Shown piece after piece: positions 8,814-16,314 of a stretch of 61,370 nucleotides of DNA. The notes below the pieces were generated by a model. It did no database searches. It saw only the letters and a list, made by a program, of their open reading frames with translations, and was not told where the DNA came from. The position numbers were made by a program, and so were the translations under genes. Location: positions 29,231 to 90,600 of the forward strand of contig NZ_SVFW01000009.1 of the NCBI RefSeq assembly GCF_015056685.1, read 5' to 3'. The stretch comes from Butyrivibrio sp. Its GTDB lineage: Bacteria; Bacillota; Clostridia; Lachnospirales; Lachnospiraceae. Positions within the stretch are counted from its first letter, which is position 1. Every line of letters begins with the position of its first letter.

Positions 8814-9454
8814 CCTAAAATACTCTCCTCATACCCTTCAATAATGACTTTGCCGTCTGCAACCTTAACCCTGTTATTAGCAATAAGGTCAATAGCAAGA
8901 GGCATTATCTTCCATTCAGCCTGTTCCATTATGCGTCTCTGCAGCGACTGCGGAGTATCATCATTTCTCACATAAACTGCCTTCTGCAAAATAATCGGTC
9001 CTGTATCTGTTCCTTCATCCACAAAATGAACGGTGGCGCCTGAAACCTTTACGCCTCTCTCAAGGACCTTCTCATGAACCTTAAGTCCATAGTATCCTGT
9101 TCCACAAAAAGACGGAATAAGTGACGGATGTATATTGATAATCCTGTTCTTAAACTCTTTTACAACAATCTCAGGAATAACAACAAGACAGCCTGCAAGG
9201 ACAATAAGATCCGGCTCAGCATCCTTTAATATCTGCAAAAGAGCTTCATTAAACTCCGCTCTGTTTTCGAACTCCTTAGGGCTCTTTACAACGTAAGGAA
9301 TACCTGCTTTTTTTGCTCTTTCTATTGCATAAGCATTGGGGTTGTTGCTATACACAAGGCAAATTTCCGTATTTGTGATCTTTCCCTCAGCTATCCCGTC
9401 GATGATTGCCTGTAAATTGGTACCTCCTCCGGATACCATGACTGCAATTTTCAT
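8810..9454 (-). CDS. purN: Phosphoribosylglycinamide formyltransferase
   Basis: A 214-residue enzyme transferring a formyl group from 10-formyl-THF to GAR, step 3 of purine synthesis. It starts KIAVMVSGGGTNLQAIID. The catalytic Asn-His-Asp set is visible: RIINIHPSLIPSFCG (Asn, His) and GATVHFVDEGTDTGPII (Asp). Length is normal. It sits between purM and purD on the same strand and overlaps purD by 4 bp. Confidence 0.97.
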   Translation of the reverse strand: MKIAVMVSGGGTNLQAIIDGIAEGKITNTEICLVYSNNPNAYAIERAKKAGIPYVVKSPKEFENRAEFNEALLQILKDAEPDLIVLAGCLVVIPEIVVKEFKNRIINIHPSLIPSFCGTGYYGLKVHEKVLERGVKVSGATVHFVDEGTDTGPIILQKAVYVRNDDTPQSLQRRIMEQAEWKIMPLAIDLIANNRVKVADGKVIIEGYEESILG

Positions 9455-9479
9455 ATGTACTCCACCACACTCTTATTTG

Positions 9480-10511
9480 TTATACAAGTTCAACTTTTCT
9501 CTCGCCGGCCTTAGTCTCGCCTACAACCCAAGCTTTATCTCCTGAAGCTTCAATAGCTTTAAGAGTCTTTTCCACATCGCTTGGATCAACTGCAAGTACC
9601 ATACCAAGTCCCATGTTGTATGTGTTGTACATCATCTGTTCTTCAATTCCGCCCTTTTTCTGCATAAGTGTGAAAATAGGAGGAATGTCATAGCTGTCTT
9701 TTTTAACAACTGCTGTTATGCCTTCAGGAAGCATTCTTGGAATATTCTCGTAGAATCCGCCGCCTGTAATATGGCTGCAGCCCTTGACCTTAACTCCGGC
9801 ATTCTTGATGGACTTCATCATCTTTACATAGATTCTTGTAGGAGTTAATAAAGTCTCTCCAAGAGTTGCACCGAGTTCATCATAATATGTATCAAGGCTT
9901 TCTTTTGTCATATCAAAAACCTTACGAACAAGTGAAAAACCGTTGCTGTGTACTCCGCTTGAAGCTACGCCGATAAGTGTATCACCGGCTTTGATGCTGC
10001 TTCCGTCTATCATATCCTTACAATCAACAACACCAACAGCAAATCCTGCTACGTCGTACTCATCTTCCGGCATAAGTCCTGGGTGCTCTGCTGTCTCACC
10101 ACCGATAAGTGCTGCATCAGACTGTTTGCATCCTTCTGCAACGCCCTTAACAATTGCAGCGATCTTCTCAGGAATGTTTTTGCCACAAGCTATATAGTCA
10201 AGGAAAAACAGTGGCTCGCCGCCTGCACAGGCAACGTCGTTAACGCACATTGCTACTGCATCAATTCCGATTGTGTCATGTTTATCTAAAAGAAAAGCAA
10301 GTTTGATCTTGGTACCAACTCCGTCTGTTCCTGACAAAAGAACCGGATCTTCCATGTTCTTTATATCTTTTAAGGAAAATGCTCCCGAGAACCCACCAAG
10401 TCCTCCAAGTACTTCAGGTCTCATAGTCTCCTTAACGTAAGCCTTCATAAGCTCCACAGACTTGTAACCTGCCTCGATGTCAACGCCAGCTTTCTTGTAA
10501 TCCAGTGCCAT
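9480..10511 (-). CDS. purM: Phosphoribosylformylglycinamidine cyclo-ligase (AIR synthetase)
   Basis: A 343-residue enzyme that cyclises FGAM to AIR, step 5 of purine synthesis. It starts DYKKAGVDIEAGYKSVELMK, has the ATP-binding segment LLSGTDGVGTKIKLAF, GGETAEHPGLM, and SSGVHSNGFSLVRK, all PurM signatures. Normal length. GAGGAG precedes the start. It lies between purE and purN in the purine operon. Confidence 0.98.
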   Translation of the reverse strand: MALDYKKAGVDIEAGYKSVELMKAYVKETMRPEVLGGLGGFSGAFSLKDIKNMEDPVLLSGTDGVGTKIKLAFLLDKHDTIGIDAVAMCVNDVACAGGEPLFFLDYIACGKNIPEKIAAIVKGVAEGCKQSDAALIGGETAEHPGLMPEDEYDVAGFAVGVVDCKDMIDGSSIKAGDTLIGVASSGVHSNGFSLVRKVFDMTKESLDTYYDELGATLGETLLTPTRIYVKMMKSIKNAGVKVKGCSHITGGGFYENIPRMLPEGITAVVKKDSYDIPPIFTLMQKKGGIEEQMMYNTYNMGLGMVLAVDPSDVEKTLKAIEASGDKAWVVGETKAGERKVELV

Positions 10512-10554
10512 AATAAAACTCCTCTTTTTCTATAATTTTATCTGTAAAAATAAA

Positions 10555-11055
10555 TTAGTAATTCTTGTATCCGACTTCCTGAAGATGCTCATCTTTTTTA
10601 ACAACGCTGTCCTTCAGTGAAGCTGTATATGCTTTCAATTTATTAAGAAGTTCTGTATCTGATGTAGCCAAGATCTTGGCTGCAAGTATTCCTGCGTTAG
10701 CGCCGCCATTTATAGCAACTGTAGCTACAGGGATCCCTGTTGGCATCTGAACAATGCTATATAGAGAATCACGGCCTCCAAGTGAAGTTGTATGCATAGG
10801 TATTCCTATAACAGGCATTGGAAAAATTGCTGCGCACATACCCGGAAGGTGTGCTGCCATTCCCGCTCCTGCAATGATTACCTTAAAGCCCTTTTCTTCA
10901 GCAGTCTTAGCATACTCAAAGAACTCATCAGGTTCTCTGTGCGCTGAGATGATACGCATCTCATAAGATATTCCGAGTTCTTCGAGAATATCTGCTGCTT
11001 TTGCCATTACCGGCATGTCTGAGTCACTACCCATTACAATTCCAACTTGTGCCAT
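10555..11055 (-). CDS. purE: N5-carboxyaminoimidazole ribonucleotide mutase
   Basis: A 166-residue enzyme of the class I PurE fold that converts N5-CAIR to CAIR. It has VGIVMGSDSDMPVM at the N terminus, the active-site stretch SAHREPDEFFEYA and AGAGMAAHLPGMCAA. It is first in the purE-M-N-D operon. No purK is in the window. It is preceded by a good GGAGG site and a leader with two palindromes. Confidence 0.97.
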   Translation of the reverse strand: MAQVGIVMGSDSDMPVMAKAADILEELGISYEMRIISAHREPDEFFEYAKTAEEKGFKVIIAGAGMAAHLPGMCAAIFPMPVIGIPMHTTSLGGRDSLYSIVQMPTGIPVATVAINGGANAGILAAKILATSDTELLNKLKAYTASLKDSVVKKDEHLQEVGYKNY

Positions 11056-11086
11056 ATAAATCCTCCATTTTGTCTTTTATATATCC

Positions 11087-11139
11087 AGTAAACAAAATGA
11101 TATTTTTTTGTTTACTATAACATAACACAATATATTGTG
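11087..11139 (-). promoter_or_regulatory. Palindromes upstream of purE (candidate operator and leader hairpin)
   Basis: The short purE upstream region carries two separate dyads. AGTAAACAAAA and TTTTGTTTACT (11087-11116) face each other as a hairpin in the leader. CACAATATATTGTG (11126-11139) is a perfect 14-bp palindrome that would sit near the promoter. I see no classical purine riboswitch or PurR box, so control by an unidentified dyad-binding repressor is inference. Confidence 0.45.
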
Positions 11140-11153
11140 CTACATTTTCCTCT

Positions 11154-13250
11154 TTAACCCTTAATTGGTATATTGAGCTCTTCAGTACCCGGAAGAACGA
11201 ATTCTCCGTTCGAAATGATAACGATTCCTTCTCCGTTTTCTTTTACTGCCCTGATTTCTCCAAGTTCATCATATGGAATGGTTATATCAGTATGACAGCT
11301 AAAGTAAGCTTTATCCGGATCAGTCTTTCTATTCAAAGAGATCTCGTTATCTCTTGCTATAATGCTCTTTCCATCTGGGTTGTAAGTGATATTGTCTTCT
11401 TCATGGGAATAACATGTATCACCAACGGCAAAATGAGGTCCCGTCTTTTCAGCTATAAGGATTGGTAACTTATCCGCTATAGAATAGTCCCTCGCGATTT
11501 GGTATGCAGTTGTATTAGTTCCGATGGCAAACTCTCCAATGGGAAGAGTCTTATGATTAAAAAGAATATTGTCACTAATATACTTTTTGTTTTCTTCATC
11601 GGATTCAAAGTTTGAACAATTATAATCTTTTATACATCCATCTTCGAAAGTGATCTCAAGATTCTTAAAGAAAAGTCCCTCCAGATAAACTCCCGATACA
11701 TGGAGCGTTCCATTGGTTCCCTTGAGAACAGGCGATGTAAACACCTCTCCAACAGGGATATTGACGTCGGCAACACAATTTTCGAAGTTGGTTTCATGAG
11801 CCTTGTCTTTTAACTCATGAAGCATGACCTTCATATCTGTCCTGTTGCCGTTCATGCCCTTAACTTCAACGTAAACAGCTTCATCAAGCGCATCTATGAT
11901 CTTCTGTTGGATATTCTGATACAGCTTATAATCAAGTGTATTTATCTTAACAACTTCATTGAAGATCTCCGGGAAATTTGGCCCAATTTCAGGAACAGGG
12001 AAAGCAATGATGGTAAAGCTTCTTTCCTTTCCTATTATGTATTCGTTCATAATAAGACTGTTCTGGATCTTGAAGTCACTTAAAAGCTTTTTCTGAGTAT
12101 CGCTGTAGTGAACAGCATCCTTTTTAGGAACAGGTGCAAAGGGCTTTTCTCCGAAGGTCTCGATAACAGCCGGGCCTCCAAAAACCTTAGCTTCCTTTTT
12201 ATACTTTTCACCTGCAGCTCTCATGGCTTCAAGCCTTCTGGTAACAAGCGCTCCATCAAGATAAAGAGCATCGTCATCTTTATGGTCATAGTCAAACTGC
12301 TTATTGGGAACTGCTCCTGTATATCCTGACCTTCTGGCACTTCCAAGCATTGTAAATACTGACATGTTAGCCCTATAAATACTGGACTGTAGACCTATTT
12401 CTTTAAAATTGGAAACAGCTTTTTTTACTATTCTCTCAAAACCAAGCTCATAAACAATAGCCGCAGTCTTCTTGATAGTAATGTCCTTGCCTGTCATGGC
12501 AAAGCCTATGCGATACCCTTCTGTATAAGTAGTTGCAAGCTTATCAATTTCTTCCTGCGAAAGAGTATTCAGATGCTCCGCAGTCTTAAGCTCATTGTCT
12601 GTAATATACTCTCCGAATTTATACAAATAACGAAGATCAGTAAGATCACTTTTCATAATGATGTCTCTTGCAAAATCTGACTCAGGAGCCACCATCTGTG
12701 CAAATCTTATGCACCTTTCTTCCTCAGCATAATCGCTGTAAAACCAGTACATTATTTGTCTGATAGCTTCATATTCAGGAAGCTTTCCTGCCTCACAGGA
12801 AGAAGCAAAAGCTCCATATACTTCCAAAAACAGCTCGGCTCTTATGACCATATCAAACAGGTTATGCTCAAACGCGCTTGGAATCATTGAGCGGATCTCA
12901 AAGTAAAGACTTGATAATATCTTTCCAAAGTCTTCTCCAAGTTTTTGAACAGCTACCTCAGGATTTCCAAAAGAACTGTCATAATGCTCAGGGAGAATAT
13001 CCTCGTAAAGAGCTTTGTTTCTTTTGCCAAGCTCTTCCATAGAGTCTTTCTCAAGGCCTCCGTCAATCGACCATTTCAGCGTATCATCCATCATCTCAAT
13101 AAAGCCTGAAACGGTTCTGAAATACTCGTCAAACTCCGGTCTGCCCAGATTTTCATTTTTTATTTCTTTTATTCTTGAAACTGCAAGCTGATATCTTTCA
13201 CCGATCATTTCGCTGTCAGTTGTAAATTCGTAGTAAAGTTCCTCACTCAT
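11154..13250 (-). CDS. M29-family-like aminopeptidase with a long N-terminal extension
   Basis: 698 residues. The C-terminal half (about 390-695) carries the metal-binding set of thermophilic (M29) aminopeptidases in order: VPVGEVFTSP-like IPVGEVFTSP, LPIGEFAIGTN, TGPHFAVGDTCY and SCHTDITI (Glu, Glu, His/Tyr, His/Asp). These enzymes release N-terminal residues from peptides using two metal ions. Typical M29 proteins have about 410 residues; here roughly 370 helical residues of unknown function precede the peptidase domain. No signal peptide is visible, so it is probably cytoplasmic. It starts 3 bp after the DUF6142 gene stop. Confidence 0.85.
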   Translation of the reverse strand: MSEELYYEFTTDSEMIGERYQLAVSRIKEIKNENLGRPEFDEYFRTVSGFIEMMDDTLKWSIDGGLEKDSMEELGKRNKALYEDILPEHYDSSFGNPEVAVQKLGEDFGKILSSLYFEIRSMIPSAFEHNLFDMVIRAELFLEVYGAFASSCEAGKLPEYEAIRQIMYWFYSDYAEEERCIRFAQMVAPESDFARDIIMKSDLTDLRYLYKFGEYITDNELKTAEHLNTLSQEEIDKLATTYTEGYRIGFAMTGKDITIKKTAAIVYELGFERIVKKAVSNFKEIGLQSSIYRANMSVFTMLGSARRSGYTGAVPNKQFDYDHKDDDALYLDGALVTRRLEAMRAAGEKYKKEAKVFGGPAVIETFGEKPFAPVPKKDAVHYSDTQKKLLSDFKIQNSLIMNEYIIGKERSFTIIAFPVPEIGPNFPEIFNEVVKINTLDYKLYQNIQQKIIDALDEAVYVEVKGMNGNRTDMKVMLHELKDKAHETNFENCVADVNIPVGEVFTSPVLKGTNGTLHVSGVYLEGLFFKNLEITFEDGCIKDYNCSNFESDEENKKYISDNILFNHKTLPIGEFAIGTNTTAYQIARDYSIADKLPILIAEKTGPHFAVGDTCYSHEEDNITYNPDGKSIIARDNEISLNRKTDPDKAYFSCHTDITIPYDELGEIRAVKENGEGIVIISNGEFVLPGTEELNIPIKG

Positions 13251-13253
13251 TCT

Positions 13254-13613
13254 TTATCCCAATCCCAAAACTAAAATAAACACAACAAAAAGGAAGGCTA
13301 CTAGGTTTAGTGCTATTCCAAGATTTGGAAAAAGTTTAAAAATGTCTTTTTCAAATCTGGATCTGATACCAAGCACCAGCCCTATACATGAAAATATCGC
13401 CGCAACAAAAGCCGCTGCGGCGTATCTCATAATAGCCTGCCCACCATTTACATATGAAAAATAAACCGAAAGAGAAAGCGCGGTCACAGAGAGTACACCA
13501 AGAACAGTAGACATTATCCCCTTTTCAGGATGTCTATTATCTGTAAACATATACCTGTCTCTGACCGGTTCAAGTTTTTTTATCTTTAATCGAAAAGAAC
13601 TCTTTTTACCCAT
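13254..13613 (-). CDS. DUF6142-like small membrane protein
   Basis: 119 residues: a basic N terminus (MGKKSSFRLKIKK), the segment DRYMFTDNRHPEKGIMSTVLG that resembles the DUF6142 family opening, then three hydrophobic helices. The longer frame begins at a GTG inside the upstream 50-residue gene without a good site, so I prefer the ATG at 13613, 7 bp after that gene's stop. It is tightly packed in the gene train between pyrE and the aminopeptidase. The family assignment is from memory of the motif; function is unknown. Confidence 0.75.
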   Translation of the reverse strand: MGKKSSFRLKIKKLEPVRDRYMFTDNRHPEKGIMSTVLGVLSVTALSLSVYFSYVNGGQAIMRYAAAAFVAAIFSCIGLVLGIRSRFEKDIFKLFPNLGIALNLVAFLFVVFILVLGLG

Positions 13614-13620
13614 TTGATGC

Positions 13621-13773
13621 TTAAATAATAACTCTCTTTCTGCTTCCAAGGAGCTTAGCTCCACTTATGATAAGAAGCACCCCGACTGCAATCCCCGCAA
13701 TAATGGAAATTATGCCAAAGGCTATATTAAGTGCCCCTGTACCTCCAAGTACCTTATATGTATGTTCGTCCAT
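13621..13773 (-). CDS. Small membrane protein, 50 residues
   Basis: ATG at 13773 behind a perfect GGAGGG site reads 50 residues, starting MDEHTYKVLGGTGALNIA. A hydrophobic helix (about 15-38) precedes a basic end (KLLGSRKRVII). The stop is 7 bp before the DUF6142 start. The strong ribosome binding site, tight packing and sensible topology argue for a real gene. Function is unknown; it may partner the DUF6142 protein. Confidence 0.75.
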   Translation of the reverse strand: MDEHTYKVLGGTGALNIAFGIISIIAGIAVGVLLIISGAKLLGSRKRVII

Positions 13774-13808
13774 TTGACCCTCCTCATATTGCCTGCACGC
13801 TGCAAAGA

Positions 13809-14486
13809 TTATTTTGCACCGTACTCTGCATAATACTCATCAATAGCTTTCTTGATATCTTTTGTGATAACAACTTCACCATCGATCGGTCTGTTGTACA
13901 GATAGCTTACAACATCATCCATCTTAACAATAGAAGATGCGCTGAAACCATATCTCTCTTTTATCTCATCAAGAGCACTTGCGTCAGAATCCTGACCCTT
14001 CTCCTGTCTGTTAAGAGATACCATAAGGCCAACAATATCACAATCTGCCTGTTCCTGAATGATCGGTACAGTCTCTTCAATTGACTTTCCTGATGTTGTA
14101 ACGTCCTCGATGATAAGAACTCTGTCTCCGTCTCTAAGCTTAGAGCCTAAAAGAATTCCCTTATCGCCGTGGTCCTTGATTTCTTTTCTATTGGAACAAT
14201 ATCTGATCTCTCTTCCATAAAGTTCACTGATTGCCATGCTTGTGGCAACAGCAAGTGGAATACCCTTATATGCAGGTCCAAAAAGAACATCGAACTCAAG
14301 TCCGAATGTATCATGAATAGCTTTGGCATAGTAGTTACCAAGCTTTTTAAGCTGAGATCCGGTTACATAAGCGCCGGCATTCATAAAGAATGGTGACTTA
14401 CGTCCACTTTTCAAAGTGAACTCTCCGAACTTAAGAACATTACTGTCAACCATGAATTCTATGAACTCTTCCTTGTATCTTTCCAT
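13809..14486 (-). CDS. pyrE: Orotate phosphoribosyltransferase
   Basis: A 225-residue enzyme forming OMP from orotate and PRPP. It starts MERYKEEFIEFMVDSNVLKFGEFTLKSGRKSPFFMNAG, and has the PRPP loop VLIIEDVTTSGKS (about 132-144). The ATG at 14486 is preceded by AAAGGAGA; an in-frame codon at 14510 is upstream of that site. It lies between pyrF and the 50-residue gene with its own promoter upstream. Confidence 0.96.
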   Translation of the reverse strand: MERYKEEFIEFMVDSNVLKFGEFTLKSGRKSPFFMNAGAYVTGSQLKKLGNYYAKAIHDTFGLEFDVLFGPAYKGIPLAVATSMAISELYGREIRYCSNRKEIKDHGDKGILLGSKLRDGDRVLIIEDVTTSGKSIEETVPIIQEQADCDIVGLMVSLNRQEKGQDSDASALDEIKERYGFSASSIVKMDDVVSYLYNRPIDGEVVITKDIKKAIDEYYAEYGAK

Positions 14487-14536
14487 ACCCTGGTCTCCTT
14501 TGAGCAACATTTTAAGATTACAAAAATCACTAGTAG

Positions 14537-14565
14537 ATTATAACACCTAAGTACTGTATGTACAA
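14537..14565 (-). promoter_or_regulatory. Sigma-A promoter for pyrE
   Basis: On the minus strand TTGTAC (14565-14560), a 17-bp spacer and TATAAT (14542-14537) make a near-consensus promoter in the pyrF-pyrE spacer, so pyrE can be transcribed separately from pyrF. Confidence 0.75.
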
Positions 14566-14573
14566 TTTGCAAT

Positions 14574-15500
14574 TTATCTGTTTGCAAGTGCATCAGCAAT
14601 ATCTTTTTTCATATCAAGAACAGCAGCCCTTGCAGCTTCTCCGACCTTGCCGTCGTTAAACTGCTGATAGTTCTCACTCTTCCAGGCAGCAATGATTCCG
14701 CGTGATGAGTTTACAATAGCGCCAAGGCCATCTTTATTAAAGAAATGAACAAGATCTTTTCCTTTTCCGCCCTGAGCACCATATCCCGGAACAAGAATAT
14801 AGGCATGAGGCATGATCTCTCTTAAAACTTTGCCCTGCTCAGGATATGTAGCGCCAACTACTGCTCCAACATTACTGTATGAACCATCCATTGAATCAAG
14901 TCCCCATTTTTCAACCTGTTCTCCAACAAGCTCATACAAAGGTCTTCCATCAATTATCCTGTCCTGGAACTCTCCGCTTGAAGGATTTGATGTCTTTACA
15001 AGTACAAATATACCTCTGTCTTCAGTATTGCAGACCGAAATAAAAGGCTTCACACCGTCGGAACCAAGATAGGGATTAACGGTAGCAAAATCTTCGTCAA
15101 ATCCTCTAAATACCTTGTCACCAATCTTGACTGAGCCAAGATGGCCAACAGCGTAAGCCTCTGATGTGGAGCCAATATCTCCTCTTTTTATATCGCCAAT
15201 TACTAAAAGACCTTTCTCCTTACAGTAATCTACAGTTTTCTTAAATGTAACAAGTCCGGGAAGTCCAAGTTCCTCATACATTGCAATCTGAGGTTTAACC
15301 GCCGGAACCAGATCATAAATGTTATCGATGATCTCTTTGTTGAACTGCCAAAAAGCCTCTGCAGCCCCTTCTAAATTTTCTCCTTTTTCCTCAAAACATC
15401 TCTTTTTGATATTATCAGGAACGAAATTAAGTTTGGGGTCAAGTCCCACAACAATTGGTGCAGCTGTCTTTTCAATTCTGTCAATAAGCTTTGATATCAT
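14574..15500 (-). CDS. pyrF: Orotidine-5'-phosphate decarboxylase (long, type 2)
   Basis: A 308-residue enzyme that decarboxylates OMP to UMP. It starts MISKLIDRIEKTAAPIVVGLDPKL and carries the catalytic LLVIGDIKRGDIGSTSEAYA (Asp-Lys-Asp). The about 300-residue length and this motif mark the PyrF type 2 branch. The ATG at 15500 follows AAAGGAAA; the frame extends to 15530 and would overlap the upstream response regulator stop. It lies 27 bp downstream of that regulator. Confidence 0.95.
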   Translation of the reverse strand: MISKLIDRIEKTAAPIVVGLDPKLNFVPDNIKKRCFEEKGENLEGAAEAFWQFNKEIIDNIYDLVPAVKPQIAMYEELGLPGLVTFKKTVDYCKEKGLLVIGDIKRGDIGSTSEAYAVGHLGSVKIGDKVFRGFDEDFATVNPYLGSDGVKPFISVCNTEDRGIFVLVKTSNPSSGEFQDRIIDGRPLYELVGEQVEKWGLDSMDGSYSNVGAVVGATYPEQGKVLREIMPHAYILVPGYGAQGGKGKDLVHFFNKDGLGAIVNSSRGIIAAWKSENYQQFNDGKVGEAARAAVLDMKKDIADALANR

Positions 15501-15526
15501 TTGATCATTTCCTTTTTTGTTATTTA

Positions 15527-16285
15527 TCATTTACGGCTTCGCAAGAAGTCGTCGATAGCACCTGTAAGCTTTTCTTTAGGCATAGATTTAAGAAGGTATT
15601 TCTCAGGTTTGAGATTGACTACCTTCATAACGCTTTCCTTATCATCTTTTGCTGTAAGGAAAATAACAGGAGTGTGTTTAAGTTTTGAATTACCCCTGAT
15701 CTCTTTGAGCACCTCAGGTCCACTCATAACCGGCATTTCATAATCCAGAAGAATAAGATCCACAGGATTCTGTGCCAGGAAAGAAAGTGCGATCTTACCT
15801 GAGCTTGCCATGTAAACATGATACTTGACCGACAGCCATGTCTTCATCATTCTGAGCATGGTACCGTCATCATCTATTATTAGAATCTTTTTTCTTAAAC
15901 TCTCATCAACTGCGCTGTATTCTACCACAGAGTCAAGATGTTCCGCAAGAAGCTTTACATCCAAAGGTCTAAGATATGTCTCCTGAACCTTCTCTTTGGC
16001 GATATAATTAAGAGCAAGAGTCAGCTCATCTCTGTTTCCGATAAGATAAAGCATGAAACGCTCTGTATCAATAGCTTCATTAAGATATTTGAAAAGGTTC
16101 ACGTCGTCCATGGTCATGTCGCCAAGGTACAGAAGATAGATGCTTGGTTTATCTTCTACTTCCTTTATTGCTTTTTCATATGGCGCAACACTTATAACTT
16201 CATAATCTTCTTTCTGAAGACCTACAACAATGGCATTAACCATGAAACTCTTGGTATGTCCAATCAGGAATGCTTTCTTTTCCAT
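15527..16285 (-). CDS. Two-receiver response regulator without an output domain
   Basis: 252 residues. Residues 1-115 are a receiver-like fold in which the phosphoacceptor Asp is missing (IYLLYLGDMTMDDV). Residues 128-250 are a complete receiver: ILIIDDD acidic pocket, LILLDYEMP with the phosphorylated Asp, FLTAKDD and LLKSMPK lysine. No DNA-binding or enzyme domain follows. It is directly downstream of the hybrid kinase and is likely its phosphorelay partner. A regulator of the same layout is at 38526-39332. Confidence 0.88.
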   Translation of the reverse strand: MEKKAFLIGHTKSFMVNAIVVGLQKEDYEVISVAPYEKAIKEVEDKPSIYLLYLGDMTMDDVNLFKYLNEAIDTERFMLYLIGNRDELTLALNYIAKEKVQETYLRPLDVKLLAEHLDSVVEYSAVDESLRKKILIIDDDGTMLRMMKTWLSVKYHVYMASSGKIALSFLAQNPVDLILLDYEMPVMSGPEVLKEIRGNSKLKHTPVIFLTAKDDKESVMKVVNLKPEKYLLKSMPKEKLTGAIDDFLRSRK

Positions 16286-16314
16286 ATCAGTTCCTTTCGA
16301 TTTTCCGCTTTCTA

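Noticed and set aside
11056..11153. A purine riboswitch upstream of purE
   Set aside because: There is no three-way junction core; only simple dyads are visible in less than 100 bp.
15500..15530. An earlier pyrF start at 15530
   Set aside because: It overlaps the regulator stop and has no ribosome binding site, while the ATG at 15500 has AAAGGAAA at proper spacing.
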